A DNA stretch of 64,000 nucleotides from Chloroflexota bacterium (GTDB taxonomy: Bacteria; Chloroflexota; Dehalococcoidia; Tepidiformales; Tepidiformaceae): NCBI GenBank assembly GCA_026702615.1, contig JAPPBY010000020.1:1-64000 (forward strand), given 5' to 3'. The position numbers and the translations under genes are program-made. Below, piece by piece: positions 52,253-59,588 of this stretch. How positions within the stretch are numbered: position 1 is the stretch's first letter; each line of letters opens with the position of its first letter. The notes beneath the pieces were generated by a model, which saw only the letters and a program-made list of their open reading frames with translations, had not been told where the DNA came from and made no database searches.

Positions 52253-52702
52253 CTAACGGTCAGCGAGCCGGGCTTCGATTCGGGTAACGGTCGCGAGGAT
52301 CGTTGCGAGCAAGTCGCCGTGGCTGGTCAACCTTCGGCCGTGATCCTGCAACATAGCCGTGTGGTTCTCCAGAGTCGCCGTGTGGGTTTCCAGAATCGCC
52401 GTGTGGGAATCCAGCTTCTCCTCGTGATGACCGAGCCGGACCTTGATGTCCATGATCTCGGCGCCATGGCCCACAAGGGCGTCCTGCAGATCCCGAAGCA
52501 GGTCGGTGTGACCGCTCACGACCTCCGCAATGCTATCAACGCGATTGGACAGGCCATCGAAGCGCTCCGGAAGGCCGCCGACTCGAGCTGAAAGACCATC
52601 GAAGCGCGCACTCAGATGGGCGAGTTCAGCAGCATGAGTCACAAGGGCAGCATCGTGCTGAACGAGCTTGGCGAGTAGATCGGCGTTCGAGGGCTCGGGC
52701 AC
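52253..52702 (-). CDS. Heptad-repeat coiled-coil protein between two hairpin arrays
   Basis: A 149-residue protein, mostly seven-residue repeats of the types LSARFDGLSARVGGL and LDSHTAILETHTATLENHT, with His-Thr at fixed heptad positions. A long soluble coiled coil, perhaps trimeric, is likely. No enzymatic motif. The start is GTG 52702, because TATGCT lies exactly 6 nt upstream; upstream in-frame codons would precede that box. It is flanked on both sides by inverted copies of the same repeat family. Confidence 0.7.
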   Translation of the reverse strand: MPEPSNADLLAKLVQHDAALVTHAAELAHLSARFDGLSARVGGLPERFDGLSNRVDSIAEVVSGHTDLLRDLQDALVGHGAEIMDIKVRLGHHEEKLDSHTAILETHTATLENHTAMLQDHGRRLTSHGDLLATILATVTRIEARLADR

Positions 52703-52708
52703 GCCGCC

Positions 52709-52714
52709 AGCATA
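52709..52714 (-). promoter_or_regulatory. -10 box for leaderless coiled-coil gene
   Basis: TATGCT on the minus strand, 6 nt, GTG. Confidence 0.55.
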
Positions 52715-52765
52715 ACCTTTGCTGCACACAAAATCTAGGAAACGTACCTAAGGCTTTCGACCACT

Positions 52766-52900
52766 GCGATCACTCAGCGCGGCGGGAGCCGCGCGCTCCA
52801 CTCAGGCGGACAGCGTCCGCCGCTCTCCTCAGCGAGGCGCCGGAGGCGCGAGCGCTCCACTCAGCCGCGCGCAGCGAAGCGGAGCGCGGCACTCTCCTAG
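52766..52900 (-). repeat. Hairpin array, right: inverted copies of the same 12-mer
   Basis: CGCTCCACTCAG/CGCTCTCCTCAG elements (reverse complement of the left array's unit) at 52766, 52794, 52821, 52853 and 52889. The intervals of 16, 15, 20 and 24 nt again form stems (CGCGGC-GGGA-GCCGCG; GCGGAC-AGC-GTCCGC; GCGCC-GGA-GGCGC; CCGCGC...GCGCGG). The last unit overlaps the thiolase stop codon. Confidence 0.82.
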
Positions 52901-54072
52901 TCGAGGCGCTCGAAGATGGTGGCGATGCCCTGGCCGCCGCCGATGCAGAGGCTGACAAGGCCGTAGCGGCCGCCCGTGCGCTCCAGCTCGTGCATCAGCT
53001 TCACCGTCAGGATGGTGCCGGTCGCGCCCACGGGGTGGCCGAGGGCGATGGCGCCGCCGTTGGGATTCGTCTTCTGCGGGTCGAGCGAGAGCTCGTTCGA
53101 GCAGGCGCAGGCAACGCTGGCGAAGGCCTCGTTCAGCTCGATCACGTCCATCTGGTCGAGGGACATGTCGGCCTTGTCGAGCACCTTGTGCACGGCCGGG
53201 ATGGGGCCGCTGCCCATGATCGACGGGTCGACGCCGGCCTCGGCGCGGGCGATGAGGCGCATGCGCGGCTTCACGCCCAGTGCGTCGGCCTTGGCCGCGC
53301 TCATCACGACCGTGGCGGCGGCGCCGTCGTTGATGCCGCTGGCGTTGCCGGGCGTCACCATGCCGTCCTTCTTGAAGGCGGGGCGCAGCTTGGCGAGCTG
53401 GTCGGGCGTGCTCGCGCGGGGGAACTCGTCGGTGTCGAAGACCCGCTCCTCGCGACGCTCGCGCACCGTGACGGGAACGATCTGGTCCTTGAAGTAGCCG
53501 TTCTCGATGGCGTTCAGGGCACGGCGCTGGCTCTCGGCGGAGAACTCGTCCTGGGCGGTGCGGGAGATCTCGTACTCCTCGGCCAGCTTCTCCGCGGTGA
53601 TTCCCATATGGGTGTCCTCGAAGGGGTCGCTGAGGAGCTTGACGATGCCGTCCTCGATGGTGTCGTGGCCGAGTCGGTAGCCGGAGCGAGCCTTGCGCAG
53701 GTAGAAGGGCAGACGCGTCATGTTCTCGGCGCCGCCGGCGACGACGACGTCGGCGTCTCCCGTCTCGATGTAGCGCGCGGCGGTGTTGATGGCCTCGAGG
53801 CCGCTGCCGCAGAGGCGGTTGATGTTGACCGCGGGCGTCTCGACGGGGATGCCGGCCCTGATGCCGGAGACGCGCGAGAGGTAGGCGTCCTCGGCCACCT
53901 GGCCGACGATGCCCATGACGATCTGGTCGACCTCGCCAACGTCGACGCCGGCACGATTGACGGCCTCGGCGATGACGGTGGAGCCAAGCTCACTGGCGGG
54001 GGTATTGGCGAGCGAGCCGTTGAACGTGCCGATTGCGGTGCGAACGCCGCTTGCGAGGACAACATCTTCCAT
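52897..54072 (-). CDS. Acetyl-CoA acetyltransferase (thiolase)
   Basis: A 391-residue thiolase cleaving or condensing acetoacetyl-CoA or 3-ketoacyl-CoA. The nucleophilic Cys is in VNINRLCGSGLEAINTA, the His in NPNGGAIALGHPVGATG, and the second Cys in LVSLCIGGGQGIA. Probably serves beta-oxidation with the acyl-CoA dehydrogenases in this window. A TACAAT box at 54125-54130 leads a roughly 50-nt leader that contains a GC-only palindrome; GGAAGG precedes ATG. Confidence 0.95.
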   Translation of the reverse strand: MEDVVLASGVRTAIGTFNGSLANTPASELGSTVIAEAVNRAGVDVGEVDQIVMGIVGQVAEDAYLSRVSGIRAGIPVETPAVNINRLCGSGLEAINTAARYIETGDADVVVAGGAENMTRLPFYLRKARSGYRLGHDTIEDGIVKLLSDPFEDTHMGITAEKLAEEYEISRTAQDEFSAESQRRALNAIENGYFKDQIVPVTVRERREERVFDTDEFPRASTPDQLAKLRPAFKKDGMVTPGNASGINDGAAATVVMSAAKADALGVKPRMRLIARAEAGVDPSIMGSGPIPAVHKVLDKADMSLDQMDVIELNEAFASVACACSNELSLDPQKTNPNGGAIALGHPVGATGTILTVKLMHELERTGGRYGLVSLCIGGGQGIATIFERLD

Positions 54073-54124
54073 GGCGGTACCTTCCCTGGGAGCGGCGGCG
54101 CGCGCCGCCGGAATTGTGCGCGAC

Positions 54125-54130
54125 ATTGTA
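54125..54130 (-). promoter_or_regulatory. -10 box of the thiolase gene
   Basis: TACAAT on the minus strand. The leader between it and the ATG includes CGGCGGCGCGCGCCGCCG, an 18-nt perfect palindrome that could fold in the mRNA. Confidence 0.5.
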
Positions 54131-54176
54131 GCCCCTCCGCCTCCCAAGGGCGCAGGCACCTGAGCGGCCGGCCCTC

Positions 54177-54182
54177 TACGAT
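54177..54182 (+). promoter_or_regulatory. -10 box for leaderless tandem-GNAT gene
   Basis: TACGAT, 6 nt, GTG. Confidence 0.55.
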
Positions 54183-54188
54183 TGCGGC

Positions 54189-55055
54189 GTGAGCCGCTTC
54201 GCCGTCCGTGCCGCCGACAGCGACGACGCACCCGAGCTGGCGGAGCTGCTGGCGGAGGCGTTCGCGGGATCGAGCGCGTGCTATCCCGAACCGGAACCTC
54301 CCTCCGAGGCAGACCTCGCCGTGCGCATGCAGACGGGCGAGGCGTTCCTGCTGGCGGAGGGCGAGGGCGGGGTCGCTGGGGTGGTGCGGCGGAGCGAGGA
54401 AGAGGGGATCGCGAGCTTCGACCTGCTGGCGTCGCGGGAGGCGGGGGCGGGGAGATCCCTCGTGCGGGCGGTTGAGGCCGGCGCGCAGGACGGCGGCCTG
54501 CGGCTCGTACGCGCGCGGCTTCCCGACGAAGCTCGGCTGGCCGACTATTTCGCGGCGCTGGGCTACCTGCCCATCGCTCGCGCCAACGAGGAGTTCCGGG
54601 GCGGACCGCTCGCCGTGCTCACGGTCGAGCGGCGGCTGCCGCTGCTGACGGTGCGCGAGCAGCGCCGCAGCGACGCAGAGGCGATCGCGGCGCTGGCGGA
54701 CGAGGACCCGTGGCCTTTCGAACAGGGGACGCGGCCGGGCTGGTTCGTCGCTTCCGACGGGGACCGGGTGGTGGGCGTCATCCAGGCGCGGGACACGGGG
54801 GGCGGTCTGGCCGCTATCCGCGAGCCGGTGCTGGCGGCGGGGTACGAGGGGCGGGGTCTGGACGCATGGATGGTCGAGCGCGCCGCCGACTACGCCGGGA
54901 CGCACGGGTCGCACACGGCGGAGCTGCCGCTAACGGAGCAGACAGCGCCGCTCCAGCGGCTGCTGGAGGACCGGGGATGGGAACTGGAAAGGGGCAGTGA
55001 TCGCTACGTAAAGAGGCTCAGCGGACAGCTTCGGGAGGGTGTTTTCGCCGACTAA
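54189..55055 (+). CDS. Tandem GNAT-fold protein
   Basis: A 288-residue protein apparently made of two GNAT domains. The first (residues 1-140) has VRAADSDDAPELAELLAEAF and RLVRARLPDEARLADYFAALGYLP; the second (about 150-280) has VREQRRSDAEAIAALADED, VGVIQARD and GRGLDAWMVERAADYAG, the acetyl-CoA loop region. Motif A is weak in the first half, so one domain may be inactive. Substrate unknown. Confidence 0.72.
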   Translation: MSRFAVRAADSDDAPELAELLAEAFAGSSACYPEPEPPSEADLAVRMQTGEAFLLAEGEGGVAGVVRRSEEEGIASFDLLASREAGAGRSLVRAVEAGAQDGGLRLVRARLPDEARLADYFAALGYLPIARANEEFRGGPLAVLTVERRLPLLTVREQRRSDAEAIAALADEDPWPFEQGTRPGWFVASDGDRVVGVIQARDTGGGLAAIREPVLAAGYEGRGLDAWMVERAADYAGTHGSHTAELPLTEQTAPLQRLLEDRGWELERGSDRYVKRLSGQLREGVFAD

Positions 55056-55078
55056 TCTGGATTCCGGAGGGTGATGCA

Positions 55079-55480
55079 ATGGAACTCCCCACCAACCGCC
55101 TCCGGATAGCTGTCTGGATTGATTCCGAGCCGTGGCATGACAGTGAAGGGCGAGCGCGAACGGCCACGCTGCTCCTGTATTCCAGCTCCGACCAGCACGT
55201 GCTTCTGCTGAAAACGGGTGAACACCAGCCATCCAATGATGTGACCTGGCGAGTCGACCAGGCGGCGGAAGTGGCCGACTCCTGGACCAGCCCGCCGTGG
55301 GCCCAGCAGGGCGAACTGATCCCGCTCATGGGCCTCGAGGTGATGCGCAAGATAGCGGGCGCGACCCGCTTCTCGATCGAAACCGCAGCGACGCCGGAGC
55401 TGGTGTTCCTCCTCGGCGACGCCCTGGAGACATCCCTGCAGACCAACATCGACAATTTCGGAGTGGGCAGCCGGCGCTAG
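55079..55480 (+). CDS. Hypothetical protein
   Basis: A 133-residue soluble protein, not recognised. Alternating strands (LRIAVWIDSEPWHDSEG, ATLLLYSSSDQHVLLL) then helices (IPLMGLEVMRKIAG, ELVFLLGDALETSLQ). GGAGG lies 8 nt upstream of ATG. It follows the GNAT gene by 23 nt; convergent with the nitroreductase. Confidence 0.55.
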   Translation: MELPTNRLRIAVWIDSEPWHDSEGRARTATLLLYSSSDQHVLLLKTGEHQPSNDVTWRVDQAAEVADSWTSPPWAQQGELIPLMGLEVMRKIAGATRFSIETAATPELVFLLGDALETSLQTNIDNFGVGSRR

Positions 55481-55484
55481 CGCC

Positions 55485-56126
55485 TCAGGTCGCGAGCCAG
55501 TCCGGGGTGTTGTCCCAGGAGTCGAGGGCGGCCACTTCCGACAGGGGCTTGCGGGTGAGGGGGCCGAAGCGTCCGCGCGGGTAGCCGAGGGGCACGCAGT
55601 AGACGACCTCAGCATCGGCGGGGATACCGAACAGCTCGTGGACGCGCTCCTCGACCACGGCGTGGAGCGTCGTGATGGTGCCGCCGATGCCGATCGAGCG
55701 AGCCGCCAGCAACAGGTTCTGGACGGCGGGGATGACCGACTCGATCGCGCCGCGGCCGCGCGCCGTCGAGCAGACCAGCACCATGGCGGGCGTGTTCCCG
55801 AACTCGCCGGAGAGGCGCATGGCGGACTGGCGCACGCCCTTCCCGGGCGGGATGTCGTCGGGTCCGTTGATGCCTTCGTCCTTGCGCTTGGCCCACCAGG
55901 CCTCCTCGTAGAGATCGCCGAGGGCGGCGCGCTTCTCCGGGTCGGTCACGAGCAGGAAGCGCCAGCCCTGGCGGTTGCCGCCGTTGGGGGCCTGCCGGGC
56001 GGCATCGAGGATGTCGCGCAGGTCGCCCTCCTCAATGGGGTCGGGGCGGAAGCGGCGAATGGCGCGCATGGTGTACATGGCGTCGCCGAGGGTCATGGTC
56101 CAGCGGTCAGGGGCGGGAATGGGCAC
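55485..56126 (-). CDS. Nitroreductase-family flavoprotein
   Basis: A 213-residue FMN-dependent NAD(P)H reductase. AMYTMRAIRRFRPDPI is the FMN-binding start, ARQAPNGGNRQGWRFLLV the second phosphate-binding motif, and LLLAARSIGIGGTITTLH the central helix. PLGYPRGRFGPLTRKPLSEV is the typical C-terminal motif. GTG 56126 has GGAGG 6 nt upstream, and a 55-nt repeat ends 10 nt upstream of the start. Confidence 0.9.
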   Translation of the reverse strand: MPIPAPDRWTMTLGDAMYTMRAIRRFRPDPIEEGDLRDILDAARQAPNGGNRQGWRFLLVTDPEKRAALGDLYEEAWWAKRKDEGINGPDDIPPGKGVRQSAMRLSGEFGNTPAMVLVCSTARGRGAIESVIPAVQNLLLAARSIGIGGTITTLHAVVEERVHELFGIPADAEVVYCVPLGYPRGRFGPLTRKPLSEVAALDSWDNTPDWLAT

Positions 56127-56135
56127 GGGTCACCT

Positions 56136-56190
56136 CCGGGGATTCGTACGGCGTCAGCCTGCCACCTGGCGTCGGCGGGGGCCAGTGGGG
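56136..56190 (-). repeat. 55-nt repeat, copy 1, upstream of the nitroreductase gene
   Basis: It matches 57022-57076 with about three mismatches in 55 nt. It contains TGGCAGGCTGACGCC-GTACGAATCCCCGG when read toward the gene. Both copies end just upstream of a minus-strand start codon, so it looks like a duplicated promoter or operator. Confidence 0.7.
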
Positions 56191-56361
56191 TCAGTGCACC
56201 AAGAAGTCGGGCCAGGGAACCTGACCGAAGGCCCGGGGGCCCTTCACCAGCAGCAGGCCGGTGCCAATCCAGCACGAGGCGCCAAGGAGCAGCGGCAGAG
56301 TCCAGGCTTCAACCAACCCGGCCAGAAGGAGCGCGCACAGGCCGAACGACCCCGAGCACAT
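56191..56361 (-). CDS. Small two-span membrane protein
   Basis: A 56-residue ORF from ATG 56361 with two hydrophobic stretches (SGSFGLCALLLAGLVEAWTL and PLLLGASCWIGTGLLLV), then a polar tail KGPRAFGQVPWPDFLVH. It lies 36 nt downstream of the membrane gene at 56398 and in the same frame. No ribosome-binding site is evident. Its stop abuts repeat copy 1. Confidence 0.4.
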   Translation of the reverse strand: MCSGSFGLCALLLAGLVEAWTLPLLLGASCWIGTGLLLVKGPRAFGQVPWPDFLVH

Positions 56362-56397
56362 GCAACCCCGCGGCAGACCCGTAGTACGCGCGCCTCG

Positions 56398-56997
56398 TCA
56401 TGACTCCCTCATTTCAAAGGCGACCACGAACCAGACGGCCCAGAGCACCAGGCCATTCAGGCCGAGGAATACGATGCTGAGCACGCGGGAGAGGGCATCG
56501 GGAACCGCGGAGATTCGGGGCCTCCTGTCGCGGGGAACCGCTGCCGTTCTCACCTGCGAGAGGCGCCCGGCCAGCACGCCGGCCGCGATGAGGGACGACC
56601 AACCCAGGACTGCGATTCCTCTCTCGTGCTGGCCACGGGCGCGAAGGTGTGCATCCCACCACTCCTTCAACTCCGCGCACAGGGGTGGCCCGGACCCCGG
56701 GCAGCGTGGCCCGTCATTGGGGTGGACTTCCGGGGGAAGCGTGCTCAGGGTCACCGCGGTCATAGCGACGAAGGCGACGGTGAGGAGCCAGCGCGAAAGT
56801 CCGGCTTCGAGGCGTGGAAGGCGTGGGGCCGCGGCGACCGTCCCGATGGTCAGCGCGGCGACCAGGAAGTACGGCAGGAAGGGGTAGAACATCCTCGCCA
56901 GGAACGTCAGGGCCGCGAAGGAAGCGATCGTGACCAGTGTCAGCCCGTACCGTTCGAGGGGGCCAGGTGGTGCAGCCGGCGCTTGAGCTTCGGTCAC
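56398..56997 (-). CDS. Four-span membrane protein of unknown function
   Basis: A 199-residue protein with spans at about residues 17-35, 38-56, 70-86 and 175-195, and an outside loop with two Cys (PRCPGSGPPLCAEL). GTG start; a TACGAT sequence lies about 18 nt upstream, next to repeat copy 2. Not recognised. Confidence 0.6.
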   Translation of the reverse strand: MTEAQAPAAPPGPLERYGLTLVTIASFAALTFLARMFYPFLPYFLVAALTIGTVAAAPRLPRLEAGLSRWLLTVAFVAMTAVTLSTLPPEVHPNDGPRCPGSGPPLCAELKEWWDAHLRARGQHERGIAVLGWSSLIAAGVLAGRLSQVRTAAVPRDRRPRISAVPDALSRVLSIVFLGLNGLVLWAVWFVVAFEMRES

Positions 56998-57021
56998 AGG
57001 GACACCCCGTCCAAGATCGTA

Positions 57022-57076
57022 CCGGGGATTCGTACGGCGTCAGCCTGCCACCTGGCGTGGGTGGGGGCCAGTCGGG
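57022..57076 (-). repeat. 55-nt repeat, copy 2, upstream of the membrane-protein gene
   Basis: Near-identical to 56136-56190, 886 nt away in the same orientation. It ends 24 nt before the GTG at 56997. Confidence 0.7.
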
Positions 57077-57107
57077 GAGGGGGCGGGCCACGTGGCCCCG
57101 CGCCCGC

Positions 57108-57701
57108 TTACCAGTAGGAGGGCGCCCCCGCGTGAAAGCCACGACTGAGCGCGTGCCAGCGCTGCGCGAACTCTCCGGCCGGCGTCTGGCGTTTCGGCCA
57201 GCGCTGGAGGCACTGTTCACGATGCTCGATGCCCACCGTCTCCACGATCCAGTGCTCGTAGTCGCCAATCCAGGCGCAGACCTCGGGTACGAGGGTGCGC
57301 GCCACCTCGATTCCTTGCTCAGAGGCCGCAGCGAGCGGGAAGGGGACGAAACCATCTTCAATCCAGGTTTCGACCGGCGGGAGGTCGGGAGTGGTCACTC
57401 GCGGGCGCATGTCGTATCGGCCGAGCAGGACGCCCGCCCCGGACCCGGGCGAGTAGAGCACCCCGGACCCGCGCAGCCAGATGCCGCCGTGATCGCTAAT
57501 CGAGCAGGTGTAGCCCGCCGTTCGCCCGCCCGGTCCAGGCAGGCCGATGCGCTCAAGTCCATAGCGAATGAGCAGATTATCACGGGGGTAGAGCACATCC
57601 TGGCCCCAGCACCAGCACTGGTCGTTCATCAACGCCTCGGCCGCTTCCAACCAGCCTGCGTCGCTCGGCGGCGCCTGGAACGGTGTGTCAATGCTGCTCA
57701 A
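57108..57701 (-). CDS. Conserved-looking hypothetical protein rich in Trp and Cys
   Basis: About 197 residues from TTG 57701, preceded by GGGGG; the frame stays open to 57794. Features: ALMNDQCWCWGQDVLYPRDNLL, CSISDHGGIWLRGSGVLYSPGSG and a C-terminus with EVCAWIGDYEHWIVETVG. A globular cytosolic protein, function unknown. An inverted repeat TTGATAC/GTATCAA lies upstream at 57821. Confidence 0.5.
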   Translation of the reverse strand: MSSIDTPFQAPPSDAGWLEAAEALMNDQCWCWGQDVLYPRDNLLIRYGLERIGLPGPGGRTAGYTCSISDHGGIWLRGSGVLYSPGSGAGVLLGRYDMRPRVTTPDLPPVETWIEDGFVPFPLAAASEQGIEVARTLVPEVCAWIGDYEHWIVETVGIEHREQCLQRWPKRQTPAGEFAQRWHALSRGFHAGAPSYW

Positions 57702-57820
57702 CGAACCAACCCCCGCGCATCTGCTCGCTGCCCCGCGCGCTCTCACCAGCCACAATGCCGACGCTTCGTAATCCCCCGAGCGACACGTCGACAACGGCCA
57801 GTCCCGCGCTGTCCGTTCTC

Positions 57821-57837
57821 TTGATACCGAGTATCAA
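57821..57837. promoter_or_regulatory. 17-bp perfect inverted repeat, candidate operator
   Basis: TTGATAC-CGA-GTATCAA: 7-bp arms and a 3-bp centre, A/T-rich in a GC-rich setting, about 120 nt upstream of the gene at 57108-57701. It has the size and symmetry of a dimeric repressor site. Confidence 0.45.
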
Positions 57838-57929
57838 TATCGGTGGCACGGACGTCAACCCGCCTACGGCAAGGGACGCGCGAGGCGCTTCCGCACGCAG
57901 GGACGGAGCCGGGCGGACTCCCCCGCCCG

Positions 57930-58892
57930 CTACGCCACCCCTCGGACGAGCACGACCGCAACCACGGCAAAGTAGGCGGCGAGGAGGACGGCGCCTTCCT
58001 TGCGGTTGAGGTGCGTGTCCGTCCAGGAGAGGGCGAGGAGCAGCACGGTCGAGACGGCGAGGGCCGGCACCTCGAACAGGTACAGGGAGCTATCGACCGA
58101 GAGCGTCGCCACGGCGCCGGTCAGGCCGAGAACGCCGAGCAGGTTGAAGATGTTGGACCCGACGACGTTGGCGAGGGCGATGTCGTGGTTCCCGCGGAAG
58201 GCGGCGACGGCCGTCGTCACGATCTCGGGCAGGCTCGTGCCAATCGCCACCACCGTGACGCCGATGGCGACCTCGCTGATGCCGGCGCGCATGGCGATCC
58301 CGGACGCCCCCTCGACGGCCAGGTCGGAGCCGAGGGCGAGCCCGCCCATGCCAAGGAGCAGGAGGACCGCCTCGCGGGCGATTTCCGGACGCGTGAGCGG
58401 GTCGTGCGCTGCCGGGACGTGGTCGGCGGCGAGCGTCTCGGCGGCGTCCGGTTGCCGCCACAGCGAGAGCCCGACGAAGGCGAGCAGCGCCACGAAGAGG
58501 ACCGCTCCGGCGATGTGCCCGATGCCGGCGGTGAAGCCGAGCACGGCGATGGCGACCGTCGCGCCCAGCAGGACCGGCATCTCCCAGCGCAGCAGCCGCG
58601 GATGCACGTCCATCGGCCGGATGACGGCGGCGAGCCCGAGCACGAGGGCGACGTTGGTGATGTTCGAGCCGAAGACGCTGCCGACGGCGAGGTCGCCCGA
58701 ACCCTGGATGCCAGCGACGAGACTGACGACGAACTCGGGCGCGGAGGTACCGAAGGCGACCACCGTGGCCCCCACAAGCAGGGGCGACAGGCCGAAGGTC
58801 ATCGCCAGCAGGGAGGCGGAGCGCACAAGCAGCCACGCCCCCAGCAGCAGGACGGCAAGGCCGGCAACGGTCAGGACGGCGTCGAGAAGCAC
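57930..58892 (-). CDS. Calcium/sodium:cation antiporter (CaCA family)
   Basis: A 320-residue membrane exchanger with ten predicted spans in two inverted halves. Alpha-1 repeat AFGTSAPEFVVSLVAG with GSNITN; alpha-2 repeat AIGTSLPEIVTTAVA with GSNIFN. The Glu residues in the two PE motifs bind the cation. A cytosolic loop of about 40 residues separates the halves. YrbG-like; ion not determined. GTG 58892 is fixed by TAGGCT 6 nt upstream. Confidence 0.93.
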   Translation of the reverse strand: MLLDAVLTVAGLAVLLLGAWLLVRSASLLAMTFGLSPLLVGATVVAFGTSAPEFVVSLVAGIQGSGDLAVGSVFGSNITNVALVLGLAAVIRPMDVHPRLLRWEMPVLLGATVAIAVLGFTAGIGHIAGAVLFVALLAFVGLSLWRQPDAAETLAADHVPAAHDPLTRPEIAREAVLLLLGMGGLALGSDLAVEGASGIAMRAGISEVAIGVTVVAIGTSLPEIVTTAVAAFRGNHDIALANVVGSNIFNLLGVLGLTGAVATLSVDSSLYLFEVPALAVSTVLLLALSWTDTHLNRKEGAVLLAAYFAVVAVVLVRGVA

Positions 58893-58898
58893 GCGGGG

Positions 58899-58904
58899 AG
58901 CCTA
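58899..58904 (-). promoter_or_regulatory. -10 box for leaderless antiporter gene
   Basis: TAGGCT on the minus strand, 6 nt, GTG. Confidence 0.55.
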
Positions 58905-58980
58905 GCCGAAAGGTCGAGTCGCCGAAACGAGCCGACGAAGGGAAGCGAACTGAACTCGCCCCCTCCATGCCATCCTCAAC

Positions 58981-59466
58981 CTACCACTCGCCGAACGCCA
59001 CGCCGGCCCACCACACTACTAACAGAACAGTACAACCCGGCACCAGGAGCAAGTAGCCGATCCGGAAGGCCTCGACGTCTTTCACCTGCGTATGCCGCGC
59101 GACAATCAGGCCAGTGGTAATGAAGCCCAGCAAACTCAATACACCGAACCCGTGATACCAGTCGAGCAGGTCATGGTTATGCGACCCGGCTGTGTTCTCA
59201 TTGAAGGAGGTGCCGTGGAACGCCGCGATCCCGACTAGTGCGACCAAGAGGAGCCAATTGAAGACAAGCTCCCTGCCGGGCGAAACACGGGGCACTGTCG
59301 CAGCAGCGATAGGCACAACCCCCGCCAGCGGCACCCACGGATAGACAGGGAGCCACAGGAGAGCCATGAGTAGCGCGACTGCAGGAACGGTCGCTGCCGC
59401 CATGACCAGCCGATGGCGGTGGCTGGAGAGCCAGCGCCGCGAACGAGCGACGTCGAGAACAGGCAC
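58981..59466 (-). CDS. Four-span membrane protein of unknown function
   Basis: A 161-residue protein with spans at about residues 20-40, 45-60, 70-85 and 135-155. A loop between the third and fourth holds a His/Asn/Asp-rich NENTAGSHNHDLLDWYHGF. GTG start; TAGGCT lies 15 nt upstream. Not recognised. Confidence 0.6.
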   Translation of the reverse strand: MPVLDVARSRRWLSSHRHRLVMAAATVPAVALLMALLWLPVYPWVPLAGVVPIAAATVPRVSPGRELVFNWLLLVALVGIAAFHGTSFNENTAGSHNHDLLDWYHGFGVLSLLGFITTGLIVARHTQVKDVEAFRIGYLLLVPGCTVLLVVWWAGVAFGEW

Positions 59467-59535
59467 GCAACCCCCGCGAAGAGCCTAAGTCACCAGACGC
59501 CCCAATTACCCCAGCCCCCAACCGGCACAAGGAAG

Positions 59536-59561
59536 AGGCGCCGGCCCTGAGGCCGGCGCCT
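59536..59561. terminator. Terminator hairpin after glnA
   Basis: AGGCGCCGGCC, loop CTGA, GGCCGGCGCCT: a perfect 11-bp stem, 28 nt past the glnA stop, with T-richer sequence on both sides. It could serve both strands. Confidence 0.75.
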
Positions 59562-59588
59562 TTGAATGTGCCTGGTGCGGAATGCGCT

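Noticed and set aside
57688-57849. Short minus-strand ORF of 53 codons with a gene-like amino acid pattern (GLAVVDVSLGGLRSVGIVAG)
   Set aside because: It has no ribosome-binding site or -10 box in position and overlaps the operator-like palindrome and the start region of the next gene; coding status cannot be supported.
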